From the NCBI GenBank assembly GCA_013824015.1, contig PNNC01000129.1, positions 1 to 46,067 on the forward strand: a stretch of 46,067 nucleotides of DNA. The letters run 5' to 3'. The notes beneath the pieces were generated by a model that was not told where the DNA came from, did no database searches, and saw only the letters and a list, made by a program, of their open reading frames with translations. The position numbers were made by a program, and so were the translations under genes. Below are positions 35,220 to 43,830 of this stretch, piece after piece. Numbering within the stretch: position 1 is the first letter of the stretch; the number at the start of each line of letters is the position of its first letter. Source of the stretch: Polaromonas sp. (GTDB taxonomy: Bacteria > Pseudomonadota > Gammaproteobacteria > Burkholderiales > Burkholderiaceae_C).

Positions 35220-36061
35220 TTGCGCACCTCGCTCTGGAAAATCTCGAGGGCGCGTGTTTTCACGCGGATGAATTCCTCACCGACCGTGGTGTCGGCGGTG
35301 CGCGGCCGCGGCGCCTCAAACGCCAGGCGTTCGGACACGCGGGTCGGGCGTTTCGTCAGCAGCATCACCTCGTCGGCCAGCAGCACGGCTTCGTCGAGGT
35401 CGTGCGAGACCAGCAAGGTCGTGACTTGGCGCTCGGTCAGCACCGCCTGCAACTGGCCGCGCAGCACCATCACGGTTTCGTAGTCGAGCGCGGAAAACGG
35501 TTCGTCGAGGAACAGCACTTCCGGGTCCACCACCAGCGCGCGCATGATGGACACCAGTTGCTGCTGCCCACCCGACATCTCGTAGGGGTAGCGGTTCAGG
35601 TCGAACTTGACCTCGAAGTTTTCCACCAGCCGGTCCACCCGCGCCTGGCGTTCGCCCTTCGGAATGTCCAGGTACTGCAGCGGGTAGCGGATGTTGTCGA
35701 TGGCGCGCATCCACGGAAACACCGCCTCGCGGTAGTTCTGGAACACATACCCCATGCGGGTTTCCCAGGCTTCCTTGCCCTCGAACAGGATACGTCCGCT
35801 GTCGAAGGGCAGGATGCCGGAGATCATGTTGATCAGCGTGCTTTTGCCGCAGCCGTTGGGCCCGAAGATCGAGATGATCTTGCCCTTGGGAATATCGAGG
35901 TCGAAGTTTTCGTAAATCGTCGCCCCGTCAAAACGTTTGGTCAGCCCGCGCACGGTGATGTGTGTGCCTTTCGGGTACCAGCGGTGCGAATCGGGGTCCG
36001 ACCCGCGCGCCGCCGTCTCGGGCGCTGTCGGGGCGGGCGTGGGAGATGCCAGGGTGTTCAC
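35216..36061 (-). CDS. ABC transporter ATP-binding protein, NitT/TauT type
   Basis: This 281-residue nucleotide-binding subunit has a nonconserved N-terminal tail of about 32 residues, then HITVRGLTKRFDGATIYENFDLDIPKGKI. Walker A is GPNGCGKST, Q-loop YVFQNYREAVFPWM, signature motif MSGGQQQ, Walker B VLFLDEPFSALD and switch His in VSHDLDEA. The C-terminal extension EEFIRVKTRALEIF fits nitrate/taurine-type ATPases. The GTG start at 36061 is chosen because the frame further upstream only shadows the SBP gene. It lies 25 bp after the SBP stop and overlaps the permease. Confidence 0.93.
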   Translation of the reverse strand: MNTLASPTPAPTAPETAARGSDPDSHRWYPKGTHITVRGLTKRFDGATIYENFDLDIPKGKIISIFGPNGCGKSTLINMISGILPFDSGRILFEGKEAWETRMGYVFQNYREAVFPWMRAIDNIRYPLQYLDIPKGERQARVDRLVENFEVKFDLNRYPYEMSGGQQQLVSIMRALVVDPEVLFLDEPFSALDYETVMVLRGQLQAVLTERQVTTLLVSHDLDEAVLLADEVMLLTKRPTRVSERLAFEAPRPRTADTTVGEEFIRVKTRALEIFQSEVRK

Positions 36062-36086
36062 GTGGAAAAAACCTTGTGGGTGGGGT

Positions 36087-37073
36087 TCAGAAGGCCTTGA
36101 CCATGGCCTTGCCATCGATCTTGTCCTTGACGACGCCGAGCTCGGTGCCGATGTCGAGGAATTTCTGGAAGTCGGCAACGTCAGCGGCCGTCATGTCCCT
36201 GGCCATCACGATGCGCGGCAAGGGCACGGTGGCAGCCAGCTCGGGCGGCACCTTCATGCCCTGGATCAGGTAGCCGCGCGTGCTGCTGTCGGTCTGCGCC
36301 TGCTTCAGGCCGCGCGCCCAGGCTTCGGTAAACCGTTTGGCGACGTCAGGGCGCTCGGCGATCAGTTTTTCCGACAACACGGCGCCGGCGGCAAAGGCGC
36401 TGGCCTCCTTGCGGCCCAGCAGGTGGGTGGCGATCACGCCGGTTTCGATACGCTTGCCGATTTTCTGCGCCACCATGATGGTCGCCGCCGGCTCCAGCGT
36501 GTAGCCGCCGTCGAAGGTGCCGGCCTGCAGCACCGACGAGTGCATGTTGATCGGCTGCTCCTGGATGCTGAAGTCCTTGCCTTCGACCAGGCCGATTTTT
36601 TTGAGCACCGCGCGCGCCGCGCCGATGTTGGCCGGGCCGGGCGCCGAGAACAGCTTGAAGCCGTTTTTGAAGTCTTTCAGCGATTTGGCCGGGCTGTCGG
36701 GTTTGGCGACGAACTGCTCGATCACGTGCTGGCTGTTCTGTCCGTTCAGCGAGATGTACTTGAGGGTTTTCGGTCGGCGCGCTTCCATGTTGGCGCCTTC
36801 CAGCGTCACCAGGTTGGCCGCGCCGTCGATGTTGCCGGCCACAATCGATTGCAGGGTCAGCGGGTGGCTGGTCATCGGGATTTCCTCGACCTCCAGGCCG
36901 GCGTCCTTGAAGTAGCCGCGGTTTTGGGCGATGTAAAACGGCAATGCGGCGCTCGAGGGAAACACGCCGATCTTGAGTTTGTCGGCGGCCTGTGCCGCAG
37001 GCAGCAGGGTCAGCGACAAGGCGAGGGCCAGCAGCGATCTGCGGCAAAAAAGTGTGGTGTCAGACTGGTGCAT
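36087..37073 (-). CDS. ABC transporter substrate-binding protein, NMT1/THI5-like
   Basis: This 328-residue periplasmic protein has a signal peptide (RRSLLALALSLTLLPAAQA). The mature part begins DKLKIGVFPSSAALPFYIAQNRGYFKDAGLEVEE, the hallmark of the NMT1/THI5/SsuA fold; LQSIVAGNIDGAANLVTLEG, PGPANIGAARAVLKKIGL and GGYTLEPAATIMV follow. Members bind sulfonates, nitrate or pyrimidines (ThiY). A pyrimidine-like ligand would suit the ring-opening amidohydrolase in the same operon, but the ligand is not proven by sequence. A good SD (GGAGAA) precedes the ATG. It lies 25 bp after the VOC gene. Confidence 0.92.
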   Translation of the reverse strand: MHQSDTTLFCRRSLLALALSLTLLPAAQAADKLKIGVFPSSAALPFYIAQNRGYFKDAGLEVEEIPMTSHPLTLQSIVAGNIDGAANLVTLEGANMEARRPKTLKYISLNGQNSQHVIEQFVAKPDSPAKSLKDFKNGFKLFSAPGPANIGAARAVLKKIGLVEGKDFSIQEQPINMHSSVLQAGTFDGGYTLEPAATIMVAQKIGKRIETGVIATHLLGRKEASAFAAGAVLSEKLIAERPDVAKRFTEAWARGLKQAQTDSSTRGYLIQGMKVPPELAATVPLPRIVMARDMTAADVADFQKFLDIGTELGVVKDKIDGKAMVKAF

Positions 37074-37098
37074 GGCAGGGTTCTCCGTGAGGGTGGGG

Positions 37099-37599
37099 CT
37101 AGGCGAGGGAAACAAAAAAAGACTGGCCGGCGCGGTAGCGGCGGGCTTCCGACATGTCGGGCGGCGGGCCGGCTTCGACCGCGCCTTCAAAGGTGAGCTC
37201 CAGCTGCACGCCGCTGGGGTCGTAGACAAACAGTTGCCAGAGCGAGGTGCCGGGCACCAGGAACTCGCGCCAGGCCAGGCCAGCGACGCGAAAACGTGCG
37301 ATGTAGGCGTGGTAGCCGGTGCAGGCCAGCGACACATGGTCGATGGCGGCGGTACCGGTCTCGACCACACCTGCGCTGCCCAGGGCCGGGCCGCCGGCAT
37401 AGACGTGGATGATGGCCTGGCCACCTGGTTGCCCGCAGGCCAGCCAGGCGCCGGGGTAGCCGAAGTCGGGGCGTGCAATTTCGCGCAGGCCGATCACACC
37501 GGTCCAGAAGGCCAGGGTGCGCGCCAGGTCGGCGGTCTTGATGGCCAGGTGGAACAGGCCATGGGTCAGTGCGCCGTCGGTGGGAGAAGAGGTGTTCAT
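37099..37599 (-). CDS. VOC (glyoxalase/dioxygenase fold) protein
   Basis: This 166-residue metal enzyme belongs to the vicinal-oxygen-chelate family. Two beta-alpha-beta-beta-beta modules are seen. Plausible metal ligands are H17 (GLFHLAIKTAD), H88 (AAIDHVSL) and E134 (VQLELTF), a His-His-Glu set as in extradiol dioxygenases and other VOC enzymes. Length fits a single-chain two-module protein. The ATG overlaps the flavin monooxygenase stop (ATGA), so the two are translationally coupled. It could process the hydroxylated ring made by that enzyme by cleavage, isomerisation or decarboxylation. The exact reaction cannot be read. Confidence 0.83.
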   Translation of the reverse strand: MNTSSPTDGALTHGLFHLAIKTADLARTLAFWTGVIGLREIARPDFGYPGAWLACGQPGGQAIIHVYAGGPALGSAGVVETGTAAIDHVSLACTGYHAYIARFRVAGLAWREFLVPGTSLWQLFVYDPSGVQLELTFEGAVEAGPPPDMSEARRYRAGQSFFVSLA

Positions 37600-38828
37600 G
37601 CGGATGCGCCTGTTTCTGCCGCAACACGCTGGCCCAGAGCAACCTGGCGGAACAGGCGCGAGAGCTGGGCGAGGAAGGGCGCTTCGGTTTTCCACAAGGC
37701 GCCGCTGACGGGATCGGCGCCCTTGAGCAGGGTGTCGGTGGCCTGCACCGACAGTTCCATCGCAAAACGGATGCGTTCGGTGCGGGCCACCGACACCAGG
37801 TCCAGCCAGCCACGTGGATCGAGCCGGCCGGCGGCGGCTTCACGCTCGATGATCAGGGCGGCGCAGCAGGCGTCCTCGATGGCCTGGGTCGCGCCCTGGC
37901 CCAGGGTCGGCGCCATGCCGTGGGCGCTGTCGCCCAGGTACATCACCTGGCGCTGAGGTTCGGCAAACAGCACTTCCGACTCCTGCATGCGGGCCCAGTG
38001 GCTGTCGGCCAGGTGGGTGCACATCGCGTCGAGCAGCCAGCGCACCTGCGCGCAGGGCTGGCCACCGGGCGGCGCGTAGGTGGCGCGCATCACCGCTTCG
38101 GTTTTCCATTCCTCGTGGATCTGCTCGCCCTTGTCGATCGGGAAGGTGGCGGCGATATACACATGGCCGGGCGGCACCCGGAAGGCCAGCAGGCGGTGCG
38201 GGCCGTTGAACCACTGCTCGTAGTCGTCGATCAGGCCGCCGCTGGTGTCCTCGACCAGCGTGCGCACAATGGCCACCCCGACATGGCGCGGCGCGGGCAG
38301 CCCCGAGAAGGCGTTGCGTGTCGCGGAATAGCGGCCGTCCACGCCCACCAGCAGGTCGATGTCATCGAGGCGGTGCGTCACACCGCGCTGGGTCCAGCGC
38401 ACGCTGCTGCGCAGCGGGTCGCTGGCGCTGGGGCTGATGGCCGTGATCTCGCAGCCGTACTGGATCACCCCCTGCGCGCCGGCGCGCAGCACGTCGTACA
38501 GCTCCGACCAGCGAATGCGGATGCCGGTGTTGTCGGCAACCGTGTCCAGCGGCAGGTCGAACAGCACGGTGCCGTCAGACAGCGAGGTGCGCCAGCTGGC
38601 CCAGGGCAGGCTTTGTGCGCGCACCTGGCTGGCCAGTTCGGCATCGCATTGCTGCAGCGCCTTGATGGCGTTGGGTCCGACGTTGAGCCCGGTGCCGGCT
38701 TCGGAGTGGTCTTCGGGCTCGACTTTTTCCAGGCAGAACAGCTCGACCTGCGGCAGGCGCGCGAGACGCCGCGCGAGGATGGCACCGGCAACGCCGGCTC
38801 CGATGATGACAACTCTGATTTTTTTCAT
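37596..38828 (-). CDS. FAD-dependent aromatic-ring monooxygenase
   Basis: This 410-residue group A flavoprotein hydroxylase has the Rossmann GxGxxG motif VVIIGAGVAGAILA (7-20), the DG motif LVGVDGRYSATRN, and the GD motif LGDSAHGMAPTLGQGATQAIEDA, which together define the PHBH/salicylate-hydroxylase group. Such enzymes use NAD(P)H and O2 to hydroxylate an activated aromatic or N-heteroaromatic ring. Similarity by eye is to 6-hydroxynicotinate and salicylate monooxygenases. No membrane segment is present. It sits between the amidase (20 bp upstream) and the VOC gene (overlap). This gene makes the operon different from known atzDEF or barbiturase clusters. Confidence 0.9.
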   Translation of the reverse strand: MKKIRVVIIGAGVAGAILARRLARLPQVELFCLEKVEPEDHSEAGTGLNVGPNAIKALQQCDAELASQVRAQSLPWASWRTSLSDGTVLFDLPLDTVADNTGIRIRWSELYDVLRAGAQGVIQYGCEITAISPSASDPLRSSVRWTQRGVTHRLDDIDLLVGVDGRYSATRNAFSGLPAPRHVGVAIVRTLVEDTSGGLIDDYEQWFNGPHRLLAFRVPPGHVYIAATFPIDKGEQIHEEWKTEAVMRATYAPPGGQPCAQVRWLLDAMCTHLADSHWARMQESEVLFAEPQRQVMYLGDSAHGMAPTLGQGATQAIEDACCAALIIEREAAAGRLDPRGWLDLVSVARTERIRFAMELSVQATDTLLKGADPVSGALWKTEAPFLAQLSRLFRQVALGQRVAAETGASA

Positions 38829-38848
38829 GGGGTATCCTGCTTGGCGCT

Positions 38849-40264
38849 TCAGGCCAGGTTGGGCCAGCGCTGGCGCCAGGGGTGGTGGAATTCGTAATGC
38901 AAGCCCAGTGCCAGCAGTGCGGCATCCGCGCCGTGGCGGGCGATCAGCTGAAAGCCGATGGGCAAGCCCTGCGCCGAGGGCGCAGCCGGCAGCGCCAGCC
39001 CCGGCAGGCCGGCGGCGTTGGCAAACGCGGTAAACACCGCATGGCCGCGCGGTCCGACCGGCTGGCCGTTGATCTGCGCCGGATGACTTTCCGTGGCGTT
39101 CCAGGGCAGGGCTGCCGCCGCCGGGGTCAGGATCAGGTCAACGTTCGTCAGCAGCTGCGCGAGTTCGCCGCGCATCAGGTGCACCTGCCGCTGCGCTTCA
39201 AACAGATCGATGGCGCGCAGGTCGCGCCCTTGCGCCAGCAGGCTGCGCAGTGCGGGTGTCAATTCGGCTTCGCGTCCGGCCTTGTCCTGCAGCACCGCGG
39301 CCAGCCCGGTGGCGCTGAGCACCGGCCACACGGCTTCATTGAAGTGCGCGATGGATGCCGGCGCCGGCTGCACCTCGACACGGTGGCCGAGTGCCTGCAG
39401 GGCTGCCGCGGCGGCATCGACACTGGCCAGGATCTGCGGGTCCACCGGGCTGCCGCTGATGTCGCGCCAATAAACAATGTTCTGGCGCCCGGCGCTTGGG
39501 GCCGCGCCCTGCCAGCCGCCAGCGGCGGGGCCGGCGATGATGCGCATCACCGCCACCAGGTCGGTGACCGAACGCGCGATCGGGCCGATCACTTCCATGC
39601 CGGGCAGGATCTCGGGCAGGCCGCCGCTGCGCGGAACCGCGCCCCACGAAGGCTTCAGGCCCACCAGCCCGGCATACGCGGCCGGCCGGCGTATCGAGCC
39701 GCCGCCGTCGGTGGCCAGCGCCAGCGGCGCGATGCCCGAAGCCACCGCGGCGACGGCGCCGCCGCTGGAGCCGCCCGGTGTCAGGGCCAGATCCCAGGGG
39801 TTGCGGGTGGCGCCGTCGAGCAGGTTGTCGGTGTAACCCTGCAGCGTGAACTCGGGCACATTGGTTTTGCCGACGATGACCCCTCCCGCAGCACGCAGGC
39901 GCTGCACCGGTTCTTCGTCATGGCCGGCAAGAAAGTCAACATACAGCTTGCTGCCCCAGCGGCAGGGCAGGCCGGCCACCGGGATGTTGTCCTTGACGGT
40001 CAGGGGCACGCCGTCCAGCGGCGACAGCGGCGCACCGCGCCGCCAGCGCAGCGCGCTGGCCTGGGCGGCCAAGCGGGCGCCTTCCAGGTCGCAGGCCACC
40101 AGCGCATTGATGTGCGGCTGCACGGCGTGCATGCGCGCCAGCACGCTGTCCAGCGCATCGACCGGCGTCAGGCTGCCGTCCGCAAAGGCCTGCGACAACT
40201 CGACGGCGCCCAGTTGCCACGCGGCGGTCGCGGTGGCCGGTGCGCGCAGGGCGGCGCTGATCAT
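38849..40264 (-). CDS. Amidase-signature hydrolase
   Basis: This 471-residue amidase has the Ser-cisSer-Lys triad: K91 in VPLTVKDNIPV, cis-S166 in TPGGSSGGA, and nucleophile S190 in TDGGGSIRRPAA. The family includes AtzE/AtzF, ureidomalonase, GatA and many secondary-metabolite amidases. Because it overlaps the ring-opening amidohydrolase gene (ATGA), it most likely hydrolyses the linear carbamoyl or ureido product of that enzyme, like ureidomalonase after barbiturase, or AtzE after AtzD. GatA is unlikely: gatB and gatC are not adjacent. Confidence 0.9.
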   Translation of the reverse strand: MISAALRAPATATAAWQLGAVELSQAFADGSLTPVDALDSVLARMHAVQPHINALVACDLEGARLAAQASALRWRRGAPLSPLDGVPLTVKDNIPVAGLPCRWGSKLYVDFLAGHDEEPVQRLRAAGGVIVGKTNVPEFTLQGYTDNLLDGATRNPWDLALTPGGSSGGAVAAVASGIAPLALATDGGGSIRRPAAYAGLVGLKPSWGAVPRSGGLPEILPGMEVIGPIARSVTDLVAVMRIIAGPAAGGWQGAAPSAGRQNIVYWRDISGSPVDPQILASVDAAAAALQALGHRVEVQPAPASIAHFNEAVWPVLSATGLAAVLQDKAGREAELTPALRSLLAQGRDLRAIDLFEAQRQVHLMRGELAQLLTNVDLILTPAAAALPWNATESHPAQINGQPVGPRGHAVFTAFANAAGLPGLALPAAPSAQGLPIGFQLIARHGADAALLALGLHYEFHHPWRQRWPNLA

Positions 40265-41403
40265 GGCTGCGCCACTTCCGCGATGACCGCAATCAGGCCA
40301 CCGCCGTCCGGGCCCTGGTGTTCTGCGCCGCCGGAGACAAAAATCCTTCCGTCGCCGAGCACGCCGGCCACCAGGCCGCCGACCGCGCCGCGGATATGGC
40401 GCTGGGCATTGATGTCGGTGTCGCCCAGCATGGTGTGGCGCGCGCCGCGCACCCGGCCGCGCCGGTCGGGTTCACATTTGACAAATGCGGCCGCAACCCG
40501 GGCCTGGTCCCGCTCTCCCAGTTGCGGCTGCGCGTGCAGGCCCAGCTCGGCCAGCACCTGGCTCACCGCGCCCAGGTCCAGCGCATCGGCCATGGGTGCG
40601 CAGGCCAGACGCAGCGGACCGCGCCATTGCGCGCTATGGCCCAGCACCACCACTTCACAGGCCTGGACCTCGACGCCGCAGGAAATGCTGGCGCGGTTGG
40701 AAAACAGGCTGAAGTCGCCGAGCAGCGCGGCTTCCAGCGCCGGGTCGTCGTCCAGCTCGCCCAGCGCCAGCGCCACACCGAAAGCACCTGCGGCGCGAGA
40801 CAGTGCCATCGAGCGGTTGGCATCCGGGCAGCCCAGGGGGCGACCGGCGGCGCTGGCGCTTTCCGCGAGTGATGGCGTCAGAAAGGGGCATTTGACCTGG
40901 ACAAAACCGACGTCCGCCGGGCCGCTGATGCGGGCATCGGCCATTGCCGTGCGCACCGCAGCCGCCACCTGGCGAACCTGGGCCCAGCGCCCCATGTCCT
41001 GTGCATCCATCACCGGGCCCAGGGCCCGGCCCAGCGCCAGCGCCGGTCCGGGCAGCGCATCGGGCGCCGCCTCGGCGCGCGCAAACACGACGTAGTGCGG
41101 GCTCAGTACCCCTTCGGTGCCGCCCGACAGAATGCAGGGAATTTCCTGCAGCAGCTGCTGCGGCGCGCGACCCAGCCGCGTACCCAGCAAGGCCATCAGC
41201 GACTGGGTGAAAAAGCCCCGGGTGAAATCATTGACGCCGCCATTGCCCTCGGTCTTGCCGATGACCGCCAGCACGTCCTGCGCGCGCAGCACGCCCTGGT
41301 CCAGCAGCTTCGCCAGCGCCGACAGATCGCCCGGATGGTCCATCGGCAGACGGTGCACCTGCAGTTCGGGGCTGACGGGGAAAGGGATAAAAAACGCATC
41401 CAT
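40261..41403 (-). CDS. Ring-opening amidohydrolase (cyanuric acid hydrolase / barbiturase family)
   Basis: This 380-residue enzyme belongs to the rare AtzD/TrzD/barbiturase family, which opens cyclic imides. Its three homologous units each keep a Lys-Ser pair: K50 (IGKTEGNG) with S93 (LSGGTEG), K171 (VQVKCP) with S239 or S241 (RASISCGVE), and K309 (FVKCEP) with S357 (FVSGGAEHQGP). VNDFTRGF (57-64) and NRSMALSRAAGAFGVALALGE are also typical. It could act on barbiturate (to ureidomalonate), cyanurate (to carboxybiuret) or a new ring; the motifs alone do not decide. It is first in an operon with an amidase, a flavin hydroxylase, a VOC protein and an importer, which suggests a full catabolic route. 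Confidence 0.92.
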   Translation of the reverse strand: MDAFFIPFPVSPELQVHRLPMDHPGDLSALAKLLDQGVLRAQDVLAVIGKTEGNGGVNDFTRGFFTQSLMALLGTRLGRAPQQLLQEIPCILSGGTEGVLSPHYVVFARAEAAPDALPGPALALGRALGPVMDAQDMGRWAQVRQVAAAVRTAMADARISGPADVGFVQVKCPFLTPSLAESASAAGRPLGCPDANRSMALSRAAGAFGVALALGELDDDPALEAALLGDFSLFSNRASISCGVEVQACEVVVLGHSAQWRGPLRLACAPMADALDLGAVSQVLAELGLHAQPQLGERDQARVAAAFVKCEPDRRGRVRGARHTMLGDTDINAQRHIRGAVGGLVAGVLGDGRIFVSGGAEHQGPDGGGLIAVIAEVAQP

Positions 41404-41442
41404 GGGCCCAGTCTGCCGGGAATGGGCGCAATCATCCAGCGC

Positions 41443-41468
41443 TTTGTTTCTCTCATGGTGAGAACAAA
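41443..41468. promoter_or_regulatory. LysR-type operator upstream of the ring-opening operon
   Basis: Arms TTTGTTTCTC and GAGAACAAA flank TCATGGT. They pair as an interrupted palindrome with one extra T and contain a T-N11-A arrangement. The site lies 40 bp upstream of the amidohydrolase start and downstream of the LysR gene, a position suited to promoter control. Confidence 0.6.
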
Positions 41469-41511
41469 ATGTGTGCAGTCACCGGGCCGGTGGCCCGCTG
41501 CGGGGCCTGGC

Positions 41512-42417
41512 TCAGGGGTTGAGGGCGGCCAGCCGCGCGACCAGCGCCTGAATAAAGGACAGGGTGGCGACCGGCAGCGCGCGGCCATCGCGCACCGCCA
41601 GCACCAGTTGGCTGGCCGACAGCGAGCGGTCCGTCAGCGGGATGGACACCAGCTCGCCCTTGCGCACCTCCTGCTCGGTACCGATCTGGAACTGGAAGCT
41701 GATGGCGCCGGTCTGGCTTGTGAATTCCTTGAGCATCTGCACGGTGCTGGCTTCCAGCGCCACCTTCAGGCTCATGCGCGAGCGCGCCATCAGCACATCG
41801 AGCAGGCGCCGGCTGCCGAAAGAATGGTCGCCCAGCGCCACGGTGTATTTCTGGCAATCGGCGAGCCGGATCTTCTGCCGGCCGGCCAGCGGGTGGTCGG
41901 GCCGCATCATCGCGCACAGCGGCTGGTCCAGCGAGGCAATCACCCGCAGGTCGTCCGAGGGCTCAGGGTCGTGCACCAGCACCAGCTCCACCTCGTCGGC
42001 CATCAGTGCCGCGAGCAGCTGGCCGGTGACGCCGGCCAGCACCCGGAACTGCACGCCGGGGTGGTTTTGCTGGTACAGCGCAATCGCACTGGGCACCAGG
42101 TCGGTGGACACCGACTCGGCGCAGCCGATACGTACCGTGCCGCGCACCATGCCGCGTAATTGCTCGATCTGCGAGACCGCCGAGCGCAGGTCCGACAGGC
42201 CGCGCCGCATGGTGTTGACCAGCACCTCGCCGGCCGCGGTCAAACGCACACCGCGCGGCAAGCGTTCAAACAGCGGCGTGCCGAGTTCGGCTTCGAGTTC
42301 GAGGATCTTGCGGTTCAGCGCGGTCGAGGCGACATGCAGGATCTCCGCGGCCTTGCGGATCGAACCGGCACGCGCAACCGTGTCGAGGTAGACGTAGGAG
42401 CGCGGGGGATGGAACAT
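41512..42417 (-). CDS. LysR-family regulator of the ring-opening operon
   Basis: This 301-residue LysR protein has an N-terminal helix-turn-helix (YLDTVARAGSIRKAAEILHVASTALNRKILELEAELGTPLFERL, about 10-53) and an effector domain (GTVRIGCAESVSTDLVPSAIALY onwards). It is co-oriented with the operon and 108 bp upstream of its first gene; the usual arrangement in LysR systems is divergent. A clear palindrome lies between the two (41443-41468). AtzR, the LysR activator of atzDEF, is a functional analogue, but this protein's ligand is unknown. folA lies 18 bp upstream on the same strand, so the LysR gene may also be read from the folA-thyA promoter. Confidence 0.91.
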   Translation of the reverse strand: MFHPPRSYVYLDTVARAGSIRKAAEILHVASTALNRKILELEAELGTPLFERLPRGVRLTAAGEVLVNTMRRGLSDLRSAVSQIEQLRGMVRGTVRIGCAESVSTDLVPSAIALYQQNHPGVQFRVLAGVTGQLLAALMADEVELVLVHDPEPSDDLRVIASLDQPLCAMMRPDHPLAGRQKIRLADCQKYTVALGDHSFGSRRLLDVLMARSRMSLKVALEASTVQMLKEFTSQTGAISFQFQIGTEQEVRKGELVSIPLTDRSLSASQLVLAVRDGRALPVATLSFIQALVARLAALNP

Positions 42418-42435
42418 GGCTGCGCGCCGGCGGAC

Positions 42436-42933
42436 TCAGGCCGGCACCGGCCGCAGGTAACGCACAAAACTGAGGGCCAGCCCTGTGGCCGAGACCAGTT
42501 CTTCACGCGCGTCCGCCACCCAGTCCGGGCCCAGGGTCGGCGCATACGCATCACCCTCGAAGTCCTGCGCAATCTCGGTGACCTCGGCGCGGCTGGCCAG
42601 CGGCTCGGCCTGGGCATAAATCTGCGCGCCGCCAATCACCCAGATCTCCGGCGCGTTGCCGGCCTGGGCCAAAGCCTCGTCGAGGCTGGCGACGCGTTGC
42701 GCCCCGTCGGCCTGCCAGCTGGCGTTGCGGGTGATCACGATGTTGGTCCGGCCCGGCAGCGGGCGAAAGCGCGGCGGCAGCGAGTCCCAGGTCTTGCGGC
42801 CCATGATGACCGGGCAGCCGTGGGTCAGTTGCTTGAAATGCGCGAGATCTTCGGGCAAATGCCAGGGCATCATGCCGTCCTTGCCGATGACGCCGTTGGC
42901 GGCGCGCGCATAGATGAGGTTGATGCGGGGCAT
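42436..42933 (-). CDS. folA: Dihydrofolate reductase
   Basis: It reduces dihydrofolate to tetrahydrofolate with NADPH and is the trimethoprim target. The 165-residue protein has INLIYARAANGVIGKDGMMPWHLPEDLAHFKQ, with catalytic Asp29 equivalent to E. coli D27. VIMGRKTWDSLP and WVIGGAQIYA are the other signature blocks. It lies 7 bp after thyA on the same strand, the common thyA-folA pair, which balances dihydrofolate made by ThyA. Confidence 0.96.
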   Translation of the reverse strand: MPRINLIYARAANGVIGKDGMMPWHLPEDLAHFKQLTHGCPVIMGRKTWDSLPPRFRPLPGRTNIVITRNASWQADGAQRVASLDEALAQAGNAPEIWVIGGAQIYAQAEPLASRAEVTEIAQDFEGDAYAPTLGPDWVADAREELVSATGLALSFVRYLRPVPA

Positions 42934-42940
42934 GTAAACG

Positions 42941-43771
42941 TTAGACCGCTACAGGGGCTTTAATTGCCTGATGGTGCTGGTAATCCAAAAACTCGAAGTC
43001 GTCGAATTCATAGTCGAAGATCGAAGCCGGCTTGCGTTTGATCTTCAGCGTCGGGTAGGGGAAGGGCTGGCGGCTCAGTTGCAGCGCCACCTGTTCGGCG
43101 TGGTTGCTGTAGATGTGGCAGTCGCCGCCGGTCCAGATGAAGTCGCCGACGTCGAGATCACATTGCTGGGCCACCATGTGGGTCAGCAGCGCATAACTCG
43201 CGATGTTGAAGGGCACGCCGAGGAAAATGTCGGCGCTGCGCTGGTAGAGCTGGCAGCTCAGCTTGCCTTTGCCGCCGGGCTCGGTGGCGGGTGCCACGTA
43301 AAACTGGAAGAAGGCGTGGCAGGGCATCAAGGCCATCTTCGAGAGCTCGGCCACGTTCCAGGCGCTGACGATGATGCGGCGCGAATCGGGGTTGGTCTTG
43401 AGCGTCTGGATGACCTCGGCGATCTGGTCGATGTGGCCGCCGTCCGGCGTCGGCCAGCTGCGCCACTGCACGCCATACACCGGTCCCAGGTCGCCGTCCT
43501 CGCGTGCCCATTCGTCCCAGATCGTGACGCCGCGTTCCTTGAGCCAGTTGTTGTTGCTGGAGCCCTGCAGAAACCACAGCAGCTCATGCACGATGGACTT
43601 CAGGTGGACCTTTTTGGTGGTGACCAGCGGAAAACCTTCGTGCAGGTCGAAACGCATCTGGTAGCCGAACACACTTTTGGTGCCGGTGCCGGTGCGGTCG
43701 GCCTTGAACACGCCATGCGTATCCACATGGCGCATGAACTCTTCGTACTGGAAGCGAATGGGAGACGTCAT
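42941..43771 (-). CDS. thyA: Thymidylate synthase
   Basis: It methylates dUMP to dTMP with methylenetetrahydrofolate. The 276-residue protein has [18 protein letters not shown], the catalytic Cys151 in [12 protein letters not shown], the RRIIVSAWN block and [24 protein letters not shown]. The start [12 protein letters not shown] (43771) was chosen over 17 more upstream codons because it begins the conserved part. folA follows 7 bp downstream, so they are co-transcribed. Confidence 0.97.
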   Translation of the reverse strand: MTSPIRFQYEEFMRHVDTHGVFKADRTGTGTKSVFGYQMRFDLHEGFPLVTTKKVHLKSIVHELLWFLQGSSNNNWLKERGVTIWDEWAREDGDLGPVYGVQWRSWPTPDGGHIDQIAEVIQTLKTNPDSRRIIVSAWNVAELSKMALMPCHAFFQFYVAPATEPGGKGKLSCQLYQRSADIFLGVPFNIASYALLTHMVAQQCDLDVGDFIWTGGDCHIYSNHAEQVALQLSRQPFPYPTLKIKRKPASIFDYEFDDFEFLDYQHHQAIKAPVAV

Positions 43772-43830
43772 GAAAAACCCGTCGGTGGTGCCGGAAATCA
43801 GCGGCGGCACAGCTGCCGCCATGGGGGGAA

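Noticed and set aside
38882..41095. 737-codon plus-strand frame opposite the amidase and amidohydrolase genes
   Set aside because: It is repetitive in Arg/Gly/Ala/Gln and crosses the overlap of two well-supported minus-strand genes, so it is a shadow frame.
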